Source: Streptomyces sp. NBC_00878 (GTDB taxonomy: Bacteria > Actinomycetota > Actinomycetes > Streptomycetales > Streptomycetaceae). Taken from it: a stretch of 64,000 nucleotides of DNA. Both the position numbers and the translations under genes were made by a program. This document shows, one piece after another, positions 17,661-26,465 of this stretch; positions within the stretch are counted from its first letter, which is position 1, and every line of letters starts with the position of its first letter. The notes beneath the pieces are model-generated. The model was not told where the DNA came from. It saw nothing but the letters and a program-made list of their open reading frames with translations, and did no database searches. The stretch covers positions 1 through 64,000 of the forward strand of contig NZ_JAPEOK010000003.1 in the NCBI RefSeq assembly GCF_026341515.1, in the 5' to 3' direction.

Positions 17661-19646
17661 TTACGAGGCCGAGGGCATCACCTGTACGTCGGCGGCGCGC
17701 ACGTACGCCACCCGGTGCCCGAACTGGATCTCGTAGTACATGTCCGAGCCGCGCACCACCCGGTGCGGCGCCGTGTCGAAGGTCGGCGAGTAGAAGTACT
17801 CGCCCGGCACCTTGTTGCCCGCCGAGTACTTCTGCCCCTCGAGCACCTTGTACGGCAGGGGCGAGACCGCCTGGACGGGCACGCCTGCCGGGTAGGCATC
17901 CTTCTCCGGGTACGCGCGTCCGTACACGGGGATCTCGGTCAGCCCGGCCTTCGGCGTCACGACCTGACCGGTCGCGTTCACCGCCGTCGGCTGCGTCGCC
18001 GGGTTCTTGAACCAGGCCTTCTGGCCGAGGAACCAGATCGCGGTCCAGTCACCGTCGTGTCCGGCGACCGCGTACCGCTGGCCCGTGGAGACGCGTGAAC
18101 CCAGGTCGTTCACGTTGGTCGTCGAGTCGTCGCCCTCGGGCCGCAGACCGATGTCCTTGACGAGCGGCGCGCTCTCACTTGGCTCGGTGTGGAGTCGTAC
18201 GGCGCTGGAACCGTGCGCCGCGCAGAGCTTGCCGCTGGTGACGCAGCCGGTGAACTCCGGCTTGTGCTTGGCGTATTGGGGCAGCACGGTGACGAGCCCG
18301 CCGGTGGATCCCGGGTCGGCGCCCAGTGGCTTGCCGAGCAGGGTGAAGTAGTGCTGCCAGTCCCAGTACGGGCCCGGGTCCGTGTGCATCCCGGGGATGT
18401 TCGCCGTTGTCGGTCCCGGCACGGTGTCGTGCCCGAGGATGTGCTGCCGGTCCAGCGGGATGCCGTACTTCTTCGCCAGATACGTCACCAACCGCGCAGA
18501 CGACTGGTACATCGCCTCCGTGTACCAGGCATCCGGCGCCGCGAGGAACCCCTCGTGCTCCAGGCCGATCGACTTGGCGTTGACGTACCAGTTGCCCGCG
18601 TGCCAGGCCACGTCCTTGGCCTTCACATGCTGGGCGATGTGCCCATCGGTGGAGCGCAGACTGTACTGCCACGACACATAGGTGGGGTCCTGCACCGTGG
18701 CGATGACGCCTTCCCAGGCGCCCTCCGTGTCATGGACGACGATGTAGTCGATGCTCTGGGACGTGGGCCGGTCGGCAAGGTCGTGGTTGCCGTAGTCGCC
18801 GTCGCCGAACTCCTCGTACGGTGCCGGAATCCACTCGCACGACACGGTCGTCGGGCACTCGGTGCCGTCCGCGCGGGCCTTGCGCAGTCCCGCCCTTTCC
18901 AACTGGCTTGTGTCCGGCCGGAGTTGAGGCTGGGCCGTGAGCGCGACCCGCTGGCCCGCGTCCGTCGTACGGTGCCCGCCGCGGCGGATCACGTCGAAGA
19001 CATCGTCGGCGTACGTCGCCGCCGTCGCCGTGTCGTCGGCGCCCGAGTAGCGTGCCACCGCCCCGTACCAGTCGGCCGCGTCGTCGCTGAGCGGCTCGCC
19101 GAGTTGCTTCTGGGCGGCGGCCAACAGCGCGGCACCGCCCGCCACATTGGCGGCCGAGTCCGTGCGCAGCCGCTCCGCGGGGATGCCGGTGAGCTCGGCC
19201 GCCTTCGTCAACGTCTTGAGCCTGGCCGGGAGTTGGGTGTTCTCCGGCACCTTGGCGTCGGGGCGCAGAGCCGTGCGCGAGTCGTCGCCGCGCGCGTCCT
19301 CCGTGGCGTCGCTGTGGTGCGGTGACACCGTCCGGGCGATCGCGGTGCGCGCGTCGGTCAGATGCATGGGCCCGTACCCGCCGGTGACGCTCGGAGCTCC
19401 GCCGTGCGCGTCCCAGCGGGACTGCAGGTAGGAGACGGCGAGGAGCACATTCCGCGGTACGTGGTACTCGGCGGCCGCGTCGGCGAAGGAGTTCTGCAGC
19501 CGCGCGGAGGATGTCTCGGGGTCGCTGTCGGACGGGGCGGCGCCGAGCAGCGGCAGCAGCAGGGCCGCCGAGGCGATGGCACCTGCCGCCCTGCGCGCGC
19601 GTCTGTGCCCGGTGGAGGGGCTGGAGTCGGTGGGGGATCTTCGCAA
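17661..19646 (-). CDS. Secreted N-acetylmuramoyl-L-alanine amidase (Amidase_2)
   Basis: 661 residues. The start is set at TTG 19646 because AGGAGG (CCTCCT on plus, 19653-19658) is six bases upstream. It gives an Arg-rich n-region, the hydrophobic core AGAIASAALLLPLLGAA and an Ala-rich cleavage site, so it is exported. Residues ~70-240 are helical. The amidase core has the zinc residues in VVHDTEGAW, LEHEG and HILGHDTVPGPTTANIPGMH. C-terminal repeats with CVTSGKLCA and SH3-like strands probably bind the wall. It cleaves the MurNAc-L-Ala amide in peptidoglycan. It is not clearly linked to its neighbours. Confidence 0.88.
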   Translation of the reverse strand: MRRSPTDSSPSTGHRRARRAAGAIASAALLLPLLGAAPSDSDPETSSARLQNSFADAAAEYHVPRNVLLAVSYLQSRWDAHGGAPSVTGGYGPMHLTDARTAIARTVSPHHSDATEDARGDDSRTALRPDAKVPENTQLPARLKTLTKAAELTGIPAERLRTDSAANVAGGAALLAAAQKQLGEPLSDDAADWYGAVARYSGADDTATAATYADDVFDVIRRGGHRTTDAGQRVALTAQPQLRPDTSQLERAGLRKARADGTECPTTVSCEWIPAPYEEFGDGDYGNHDLADRPTSQSIDYIVVHDTEGAWEGVIATVQDPTYVSWQYSLRSTDGHIAQHVKAKDVAWHAGNWYVNAKSIGLEHEGFLAAPDAWYTEAMYQSSARLVTYLAKKYGIPLDRQHILGHDTVPGPTTANIPGMHTDPGPYWDWQHYFTLLGKPLGADPGSTGGLVTVLPQYAKHKPEFTGCVTSGKLCAAHGSSAVRLHTEPSESAPLVKDIGLRPEGDDSTTNVNDLGSRVSTGQRYAVAGHDGDWTAIWFLGQKAWFKNPATQPTAVNATGQVVTPKAGLTEIPVYGRAYPEKDAYPAGVPVQAVSPLPYKVLEGQKYSAGNKVPGEYFYSPTFDTAPHRVVRGSDMYYEIQFGHRVAYVRAADVQVMPSAS

Positions 19647-19929
19647 AGCGGGCCTCCTGTGACGAATCGGTCGTGATGATGCGTGCGGGGCCGGGCGTCC
19701 GTCAGTGGTACCGGCTCTCCGACGATCCGTCAATCATGCCCAGAGACAATCGATTTCCCATGTCAGCGCCGGACGCCGCCCGTGTCGCGGTGGTGGCGCC
19801 CGGGTCCGCGAGGCGTCAGTGGAGTGAACCTGTGGCCTGTTCGGGTGAATGTCCCGACTGGAGTCCCCCGACACGACGAAGGTCCGCGATGCGCCCCCGT
19901 ACCGGGCGCACCGCGGACCACCATCCCCG

Positions 19930-21069
19930 TCAGCGAGTGCCGACCGCCGCTCGGACGGCCTTGCGGGCCATCTGGCAGTCGTCGTGCAGCCGCCTCAGCA
20001 GCAGCCGCTGTTCCTCGCCGGACGGCGCAGCACCCGGGTGGGCCGGTCCCGGTGCCGCCGGGGTCGTCTCGTGCATCGAACGCTGCACGGCCGTCTCGTA
20101 CGTACGGATCTCCCTGGTGACGACGAGCATCAGGTTCACCAGGAACGCGTCACGCGACGCGGGTCCCGCCGACTGCGCGAGCTGGCTGATCTGCCGCCGG
20201 GCGACGGGCGCGTCCCCGAGGACCGCCCACAGCGTCGCCAGGTCGTACCCCGGCAGATACCAGCCCGCGTGCTCCCAGTCCACCAGCACTGGACCGGCCG
20301 GTGAAAGGAGGATGTTCGACAGGAGGGAGTCGCCGTGGCAGAACTGGCCCATGCCCTGACGTCCCGACGAGTGCGCGATGCCGTGCACCAGCTTCTGCAG
20401 ATCGCCCATGTCCCGGTCGGTGAGCAACCCCAGCTCGTGATACCGGGAGATCCGCGCCGCGTAGTCCAGCGGGGCGGCGAACGTCCCCGGCGGTGGCCGC
20501 CACGCGTTGAGTCGGCAGATCGCGCCGAGCGCAGCCCTGATGTCCGCGCGCGGCGGGGCCTCCGCCGGATGCCGCTGCAACGCCGCCACCCGCCCCGGCA
20601 TCCGCTCGATCACCAGTGTGCAGTTGTCCGGGTCCGCCGCGATCAGGCGCGGCACCCGCACCGGGGGCCGGTGCCGCACGAACGAGCGGTATGCCGCTAT
20701 TTCATGACGGATGCGCTCGGTCCACACCGGAGAGTGGTCCAGTAAGCATTTGGCGACGGCGGTGCTGCGCCCCGTCGTGCCGACGAGGAGCACGGAGCGG
20801 CCACTGCGGCGCAGCACCTGCACCGGAGTGAACTCCGGACAGATCCGGTGCACCGACGCGATCGCCGTGCGCAGCTGCGCGCCCTGAGGGCCGGACAAGT
20901 CGAGTCTCCCGCTGAGCGGTTGGGTGCCGAGCCCCGGCACGCGTCGTGCTCGACCGGCACCGAGCACGGGAGCCGCAGGGCGTACGGGGTCGAGGTAAGG
21001 GCCGCTGCCGACCGGGCGGGCGTGCAGTGACCGGGGCGGAGCGGACACGGAGGACGATGCTGCGTACAT
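19930..21069 (-). CDS. Aminoglycoside phosphotransferase (APH) family kinase-like protein
   Basis: 379 residues. The APH/protein-kinase fold is shown by the ATP-binding region [13 protein letters not shown], the catalytic loop [12 protein letters not shown] and the metal-binding [14 protein letters not shown]. The brown-loop Asp and the DxD-like aspartate are both kept. The first ~60 residues are low-complexity and Arg/Pro-rich. It is divergent from nsdA. The substrate is unknown; most Streptomyces members of this group are not resistance enzymes, so antibiotic modification should not be assumed. Confidence 0.82.
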   Translation of the reverse strand: MYAASSSVSAPPRSLHARPVGSGPYLDPVRPAAPVLGAGRARRVPGLGTQPLSGRLDLSGPQGAQLRTAIASVHRICPEFTPVQVLRRSGRSVLLVGTTGRSTAVAKCLLDHSPVWTERIRHEIAAYRSFVRHRPPVRVPRLIAADPDNCTLVIERMPGRVAALQRHPAEAPPRADIRAALGAICRLNAWRPPPGTFAAPLDYAARISRYHELGLLTDRDMGDLQKLVHGIAHSSGRQGMGQFCHGDSLLSNILLSPAGPVLVDWEHAGWYLPGYDLATLWAVLGDAPVARRQISQLAQSAGPASRDAFLVNLMLVVTREIRTYETAVQRSMHETTPAAPGPAHPGAAPSGEEQRLLLRRLHDDCQMARKAVRAAVGTR

Positions 21070-21302
21070 GGGCGAAACAGATCCCTTCGTGTGCCTGCGA
21101 GTTACCGCGCTACCCGGCCCGGCCGCCGGGGTGCACCCTGGGGAATGTCCCTTCGGCGACCGGGTCGGGGTGGCGCGTTCCTACCTGACACCCGTTGCCC
21201 AGTGGCACACCATCTGGCGTGGCCTGGCGGACCCTGGCGAATAGTCGCTCAGCAACTGACAGACGGTTACTGTCAATTCAGCCGAGAACCTGGGGGCTTG
21301 AC

Positions 21303-22802
21303 GTGAGCGGACAACCCAACACCCGCCTTTCGGACCTGTTCGGCCTGGCCGGCTGGTCCAAGGGGGAACTCGCGAGGATGGTCAACCGGCAGGCGGCGGC
21401 CATGGGCCACCCCCAGCTGGCGACCGACACTTCACGAGTGCGGCGATGGATCGACATGGGAGAGATCCCGCGCGATCCGGTGCCGAGGGTGCTGGCAGCA
21501 CTGTTCACCGAGCATCTCGGCCGTGTCGTGACCATCGAGGATCTCGGTCTGGTCCGGCACGGGCGCACGGGGAAACGGCAGGGCGGCGGGAGTACGGAAC
21601 ATCCCGACGGTGTGCTGTGGGCGCCCGAGCGGACCGCCGCGGTCCTCACCGAATTCACGGGAATGGACCTCATGCTCAACCGACGCGGCTTGGTGGGCGC
21701 GGGTGCCGCGCTCACCGCCGGATCCGCACTCAGCAGCGCCATGCACGACTGGCTGCGCTCCGATCCGGCCCTCGCGGCCGACACCCCTGACATCGACAAT
21801 CCCCTGCACGCCGACCCCGCCGGGTTCGATCGCTACGAGGCCGCCCCCATCGGGTCGCAGGAGATCGAGGAACTGGAGCGTTCGGTCGAGGTGTTCCGGG
21901 CCTGGGACGCGGCCCGCGGCGGCGGCCTGCAACGCAAGGCCGTCGTGGGACAGCTCAACGAAGTGGGAGGCATGCTCTCCTACCGACACCCCGACCATCT
22001 GCAGCGGCGCCTGTGGGGCGTCGCCGCCAACCTCGCCGTCCTCGCGGGCTGGATGTCGCACGACATCGGCCTGGAGCCCACGGCTCAGAAGTACTTCATC
22101 ATCGCCGCGCACGCGGCCCGAGAAGGCGGTGACCGGCCCCGCGCGGGCGAGGCGCTCTCCCGAGCGGCCCGCCAGATGGTGCACCTGGGCCGGCCCGACG
22201 ACGCGCTCGACCTCATGAAGCTCGCCAAGTCGGGATCCGGCGACGAGGTCCTGCCGCGCACCCAGGCCATGCTCTACACCATCGAGGCCTGGGCACAGGC
22301 GTCGATGGGCAAGGGCCAGGCCATGCGGCGCACCCTGGGGGAGGCGGAGGACCTCTTCGTCTCGGACAAGGGTGACGTGCCGCCGCCGAGCTGGATGCAG
22401 CTGTTCGACGAGGCGGACATGCACGGGATGCAGGCCCTGGCCTACCGGACACTCGCGGAGCACGACCCGTCCGCGGCGACCGACGCCCAGCGCCACGCCA
22501 AGGAGGCGCTGGAGCTGCGTGAGAAGGGCCGGGACCGGTCGCAGATCTTCGACCACCTCTCGCTCGCGTCCGCCTGCTTCATCGCAGACGACCCCGAACA
22601 GGCCGATCGGTACGCACGCCTGGCCCTGACGTCGATGGGCTCGAACTCCTCCCATCGCACCTGGGACCGCCTGCGTGAGATGTACCGGCTGACGGGACAG
22701 TACTCCAGCTATCCGAAGATCAATGAGCTGCGTGAGGAGATCAAACTGGCGCTGCCCAAGGGCTCGTTGAAGGCCAGGGGCGGCAACAGCGCACGGGCAT
22801 AG
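21303..22802 (+). CDS. nsdA: NsdA-like negative regulator of differentiation
   Basis: 499 residues from a GTG with GGGGG about nine bases upstream. The N-terminal 80 residues are helix-turn-helix-like (LSDLFGLAGWSKGELARMVN... SRVRRWIDMGEIP). A central linker carries LNRRGLVGAGAALTAGSALSSA. The rest is TPR-like helices (MVHLGRPDDALDLMKLAKSG, ALELREKGRDRSQIFDHLSLA). This matches NsdA (SCO5582 type), whose loss accelerates sporulation and antibiotic production in S. coelicolor. The ATG of APH lies 233 bp away on the other strand. The symbol rests on remembered similarity. Confidence 0.72.
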   Translation: MSGQPNTRLSDLFGLAGWSKGELARMVNRQAAAMGHPQLATDTSRVRRWIDMGEIPRDPVPRVLAALFTEHLGRVVTIEDLGLVRHGRTGKRQGGGSTEHPDGVLWAPERTAAVLTEFTGMDLMLNRRGLVGAGAALTAGSALSSAMHDWLRSDPALAADTPDIDNPLHADPAGFDRYEAAPIGSQEIEELERSVEVFRAWDAARGGGLQRKAVVGQLNEVGGMLSYRHPDHLQRRLWGVAANLAVLAGWMSHDIGLEPTAQKYFIIAAHAAREGGDRPRAGEALSRAARQMVHLGRPDDALDLMKLAKSGSGDEVLPRTQAMLYTIEAWAQASMGKGQAMRRTLGEAEDLFVSDKGDVPPPSWMQLFDEADMHGMQALAYRTLAEHDPSAATDAQRHAKEALELREKGRDRSQIFDHLSLASACFIADDPEQADRYARLALTSMGSNSSHRTWDRLREMYRLTGQYSSYPKINELREEIKLALPKGSLKARGGNSARA

Positions 22803-22888
22803 GGGGCCGGTGCGCCGCAGAGGTTCACAGCGCCGTCTGTCGTTGGTCGCCGATCACGCCGCCATCTGTCGTCGGGTCGCGCCCCGTG

Positions 22889-24367
22889 TCAGGTGGCAAC
22901 CCTGGCGATGAGTACGCAGGCGTCGTCCTCGCGCTCCGTCTCGCCGAACTCCTCCACGACCGTCCGTACGCAGTCCTGTGCGGTGCGGGCCTCGCCGAAA
23001 CGGGGGGCCAGGTCGAGGAGACGGCTGACGCCCGCGATGCCTCCGCCGCTCTCGGCTTCGCCCGTGTGCCCCGAGCGGGGGGTCCCCCATCGGCCGGGGA
23101 CCAGTCCGTCGGTGTGCAGGAGGAGCAGGTCGCCCGGTTCGAGTGTTTCCTCGGCCTGTCCGTAGACGGCGCCCGAGGTGGCACCGAGCAGGACGCCGTC
23201 CGGCGGTGTGAGCATGCGCCCCGTCCCGTTGCGGAACAGCAGCGGGGCGGGGTGTCCTGCCTGCGCCCATGTGAGTGTGCGGCTCTCGGGCCGGTAGCGG
23301 CAGCACACCGCGCTGCCCAGGGCCGGTTGGACCGAGGCGTCGAGTAACTGGTTGAGCCATGCCATGAGCTGTCCGGGCTCGGTCCCCGCCACGGCCATAC
23401 CGCGCAGGGCGCCGATCATCATCGCCATGCCCGAAGTGACGGTCACGCCGCGGCCGGTGAGGTCACCCACGCTCAACAGCGTGTCCCCACCGGGCAGTTC
23501 GAGAGCGTCGTACCAGTCGCCGCCGATGAGCTCGCTCGTCGAGGAGGGCAGATAGCGGGCGGCCAGGTCGAGTGTCTCGGGTCCCTGGCGCGGGAGCCGC
23601 AGGGAACCGCGCCACGGCGGCAGCACGGCCTCCTGCAACTCGACCGCGAGCCGGCGCTCGGTCTGCGCGAAGTGGCGTTGGTGCTGCAGCGAGTCACGGG
23701 TCTCGCTGACGGTCCGCTGGCTGCGGCGCAGCTCGCTGACGTCCCTCAGGACCGCCCACATCGAGGCGGTGCCGCCGTCCGCGTCGAGCACGGGCTCGCC
23801 CATCATGTGCACGGTCCGCACGTCGCCGTCGGGCCGGACGATGCGGAACTCGCCGTCGATCGGCTTGGCGTCGATGAGGCAGTCCGTGACCATCGCCGTC
23901 AGTATCGGCCGGTCCTGGTCCAGCACCACGGACGGCAGTTCGTCGAGGGTGAGCGGGGGAGCGGCCCGGTCGCGGCCGAGAATCTGGTAGAGCTCACCGG
24001 ACCAGGTCGCCTCGTCCGTCAGCAGGTTCCACTCGGCGCTGCCGACCCGGCTGAGCAGTGAGCCGTACGAGGGTGCGGCCGGCACGGTCCGTACGACGGG
24101 GGCCGCCGCCTCGTGCGCGGCGGGCACGGACGGCGGGCCGTCCCTGAGCTGCGCCAAGTGCTCGTCGAGATCGCTGAGTTGATGCATCGCCAGGTCGCAC
24201 AGGGCACGCTGCCAGCGTCCCTCCGGGTCCGTGCCGTCGGCCGGCGCGTCGCGCCGTACGGCGTCCACCTCGCCACGCAGCCGGCGCGTCTGGGAAATGA
24301 GCGCGTCGACCGAGCCGCGCGGGGGCGGCTGGGCGGCAGGGTGGTCCGCCGAGAGATGGGACGGCAT
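22889..24367 (-). CDS. PAS-PP2C (SpoIIE-type) serine phosphatase
   Basis: 492 residues from ATG 24367, six bases after GGAG. The layout is an N-terminal helical segment (to ~100), a PAS domain (~105-230; AEWNLLTDEATWSGELYQILG to WAVLRDVSELRRS), a short coiled linker and a SpoIIE phosphatase domain (~270-490). Metal ligands are visible in GGDWYDALELPGGDTLLSVGD and in the C-terminal EREDDACVLIARV. Such proteins dephosphorylate anti-sigma-factor antagonists. The loop VPGRWGTPRSGHTGEAESGG coincides with a dispersed DNA repeat that appears to have enlarged the protein in frame. Confidence 0.88.
   Translation of the reverse strand: MPSHLSADHPAAQPPPRGSVDALISQTRRLRGEVDAVRRDAPADGTDPEGRWQRALCDLAMHQLSDLDEHLAQLRDGPPSVPAAHEAAAPVVRTVPAAPSYGSLLSRVGSAEWNLLTDEATWSGELYQILGRDRAAPPLTLDELPSVVLDQDRPILTAMVTDCLIDAKPIDGEFRIVRPDGDVRTVHMMGEPVLDADGGTASMWAVLRDVSELRRSQRTVSETRDSLQHQRHFAQTERRLAVELQEAVLPPWRGSLRLPRQGPETLDLAARYLPSSTSELIGGDWYDALELPGGDTLLSVGDLTGRGVTVTSGMAMMIGALRGMAVAGTEPGQLMAWLNQLLDASVQPALGSAVCCRYRPESRTLTWAQAGHPAPLLFRNGTGRMLTPPDGVLLGATSGAVYGQAEETLEPGDLLLLHTDGLVPGRWGTPRSGHTGEAESGGGIAGVSRLLDLAPRFGEARTAQDCVRTVVEEFGETEREDDACVLIARVAT
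23050..23093. repeat. Dispersed palindromic repeat, copy in phosphatase gene
   Basis: CTCTCGGCTTCGC (23050-23062) followed by CGAGCGGGGGGTCCCCCATC (from 23073). The same two blocks occur, reverse complemented, at 1387-1428. It is in frame with the phosphatase gene. Confidence 0.6.
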
Positions 24368-24738
24368 GAGGTACTCCGATACAGGCACGGTACGACCAAA
24401 GCTGAAGGAAGGACCGGTTACGACTGTTGCACAGCCCACGACGCGCTGTAAGGGATTTGGCAACACGCGATGCGGTGGTGCCTGTGGCATATGCCGCAGT
24501 CCTTGTGGAGGGTGCGGGTGGGGCGGATTCAGTACGTGGACCGGCTGGTGAAGTCGTAGACAGGGTAAGCGAGTTGGTGGAGTGACGGCAGTGTCCGCGA
24601 GTGCTCCATCGTATGTTCGGCGAGCGTGTGTGCGTTAGTCGGGTACCAGTGCTGTCGGCATGGGGCGGTCCTGCCGGCGTGGGGCGGGGATGCGGCCGTC
24701 CTTGTGCGTGCGCGGCCGCCGGTCCGGTGCACGCCGCG
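24368..24738. other. Intergenic region with no convincing gene
   Basis: 371 bases upstream of the phosphatase and beyond the 3' end of the broken lipoprotein gene. A 26-codon minus-strand frame (24529-24609, starting MEHSRTLPSLHQ) is the only short candidate. It has no clear ribosome site or family resemblance, so no gene is called. Base composition is slightly lower in G+C than in neighbouring genes. Confidence 0.5.
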
Positions 24739-25031
24739 TCAGTACCGCTGCGCTTTGACGAGCTTCGGCGTGAGCACCGGCTCGGCGGGCTTGCGGCTGA
24801 TGGCGAGCGGCTGTGCGCGCTCGCCCGGGGCGAGGTCCTCGGCACCCACGAATCTCGTCTCGACCGCCTCGTTGGCCCGGGCCACCTCCGCCGACAGTCG
24901 GAACCGCCGGAGTCGCTGTCGGAGCCGCACGACGCGACCGTGCTCATGGCCGCTACGAACGCCGCCAGGGCGACGACGGCCGAACGGGTGCGGCTCGACC
25001 GGCGGGGTCCGCGGGGCGACAGTGCGTTCAT
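24739..25031 (-). pseudogene. Frameshifted small lipoprotein
   Basis: The ATG at 25031 opens a clear lipoprotein signal: Arg-rich n-region, AVVALAAFVAAMSTVASC lipobox, then SDSDSGG. The frame then drifts into Arg/Pro-rich sequence. Another frame continues with SAEVARANEAVETRFVGAED and ends KPAEPVLTPKLVKAQRY-stop at 24739, which reads as a normal small secreted protein. A one-base indel near 24890-24905 would restore about 97 residues. It is either a recent pseudogene or a sequencing error in a G/C run. Function unknown. Confidence 0.65.
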
Positions 25032-25190
25032 CGCGTGCTGTCCTAGCTCTCGGCTTCGGGCTCGGCTACTGGTCGATCGCCGCCGGTCGGTCTGCGAAAT
25101 GAACCTTATGCCGCGAATGATGGCAAGGCATTCCGGAAGAGGGCGGCGGCTGCCTCGGCTCTCGGGGCGTACGTCCGTGAGCGCGAGGAC

Positions 25191-26288
25191 TCAGTAGCGC
25201 AGTACTCCGGCGATGCCCTCCGCGTCGCCCAGAGTGCCGTCCGGGACGAAGCGGACCTGCGCGCCGGTGTCCAGGCACTGTTCGACGATCTCGTCCACGA
25301 TGTTGTCGCGGGCGTCCAGGTCCTCGGTGCCGGCCGGGACGAGATGGTCGCCGCCGTCGTCGCGTACGGTCACGCGGTAGTTCTCCTCGACGGCCAGCAG
25401 CCGGACGCGGCCGGCCGTCGCGTTCTGCCAGACCTCGTCGACGCCGGCCGCGAACGCCCGTCGGCCCCTGGCGGTTTCGAGTTCCCGCGTCACGGTGTCG
25501 GCGTGCTTCCGGTCCTCGGCCGTGACCAGGGGGCTGACCGCCTGCCACACGGCGTCGGCACTCGCGTGCGCGAGACCGCCGTGCGGCACGTGGACGGCGT
25601 CCTTGGCGACGGTGCCGATCTCGTCGAGCAGGGAGAGCGCGGCCTGCTCGCCGGTGACGTACACCGGTCGCGGGGCGCCGCGCAGGACGCGGGCGAGGGC
25701 GGTGTCGCCGTCCCGCAGGAAATGCCGCGTCCGCTCGTCGCGGAAGGTGCTCGGCAGGTCGCCGACGCGTTCCTGGCGCTCGGCGTCCGGGTCCTCCAGG
25801 CTCCGCGTCAGCGGGAAGCCGGCCACCTCGGTCTCGACGACATGTCCCCCGCCGCCGCTCCACAGGGAGATCCGGTCCGCGGAGACGGCCAGCACCCAGA
25901 ACGGGCGCTCGGCGGCCTGCGCGGCGACGAGATTGCGGGTCAGGAAGGTGTCCGAGAGGACGACGCGCTCCGGCACGGTACGGGCCAGCGACCACACCTG
26001 GTGCTCCCCGGGGGCCGCGAAGATCGCGAGGCCGTCCTCGGCGTGGACCAGATCGACCTCCGTGAGCGCCTGCTCCAACTGCTCGACGACGTCCATCCGC
26101 CGTTCACGGGAGACCGCGGGGTCGGATTCGAGCTGCTTCTTCGCCTCGGCCAGGACGTTCCGCAGCCGGACGGGATCCTGCGCCTTGTCCGGCTCGCGGC
26201 GATGCGTCGGAGTGAGCACGGACACGGCCGGATAGGGCCGCGGGCGGCGCAGCTCGGTGAGTGTGGTGGGGCTGAGAACATGCTCCAT
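25191..26288 (-). CDS. baeRF-family protein (archaeo-eukaryotic release-factor-like)
   Basis: 365 residues starting MEHVLSPTTLTELRR. It matches the bacterial archaeo-eukaryotic release factor family (baeRF3 type): an N-terminal segment LRRPRPYPAVSVLTPTHRREP, a middle alpha/beta domain (RPFWVLAVSADRISLWSGGGGHVVE) and a C-terminal eRF1 domain-3-like part ending ARDNIVDEIVEQCLDTGAQVRFV. Family members are proposed to act on stalled or hibernating ribosomes, but experimental data are scarce. The start has no strong ribosome site. A 14-bp tandem repeat lies directly upstream. Confidence 0.75.
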   Translation of the reverse strand: MEHVLSPTTLTELRRPRPYPAVSVLTPTHRREPDKAQDPVRLRNVLAEAKKQLESDPAVSRERRMDVVEQLEQALTEVDLVHAEDGLAIFAAPGEHQVWSLARTVPERVVLSDTFLTRNLVAAQAAERPFWVLAVSADRISLWSGGGGHVVETEVAGFPLTRSLEDPDAERQERVGDLPSTFRDERTRHFLRDGDTALARVLRGAPRPVYVTGEQAALSLLDEIGTVAKDAVHVPHGGLAHASADAVWQAVSPLVTAEDRKHADTVTRELETARGRRAFAAGVDEVWQNATAGRVRLLAVEENYRVTVRDDGGDHLVPAGTEDLDARDNIVDEIVEQCLDTGAQVRFVPDGTLGDAEGIAGVLRY

Positions 26289-26351
26289 AAACGCACCATA
26301 TGGCCGAATGGGTGAACGGGCACGCGGAGGACGAGGAGCTGCGGAAGATGA

Positions 26352-26439
26352 GGAACTGAGGAAGCAGATGAGGAACCGAGGAAGGGGAACCGAGGAAGGG
26401 GAACCGGGGAAGGGGAACCGGGGAAGGGGAACCGGGGAT
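26352..26439. repeat. 14-bp tandem repeat upstream of baeRF gene
   Basis: Units starting at 26372, 26386, 26400, 26414 and 26428 have consensus GGAACCGRGGAAGG; a diverged unit precedes them at 26352. Every base on the plus strand is a purine except the CC of each unit. It sits between the divergent-side start of the baeRF gene and the 3' end of the peptidase gene. Confidence 0.9.
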
Positions 26440-26465
26440 CGAAGATCCCTTTCGGACACCGCGGC

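Noticed and set aside
19930..21069. Antibiotic-resistance aminoglycoside kinase
   Set aside because: Only the general APH fold is seen; no resistance-specific sequence or cluster context.
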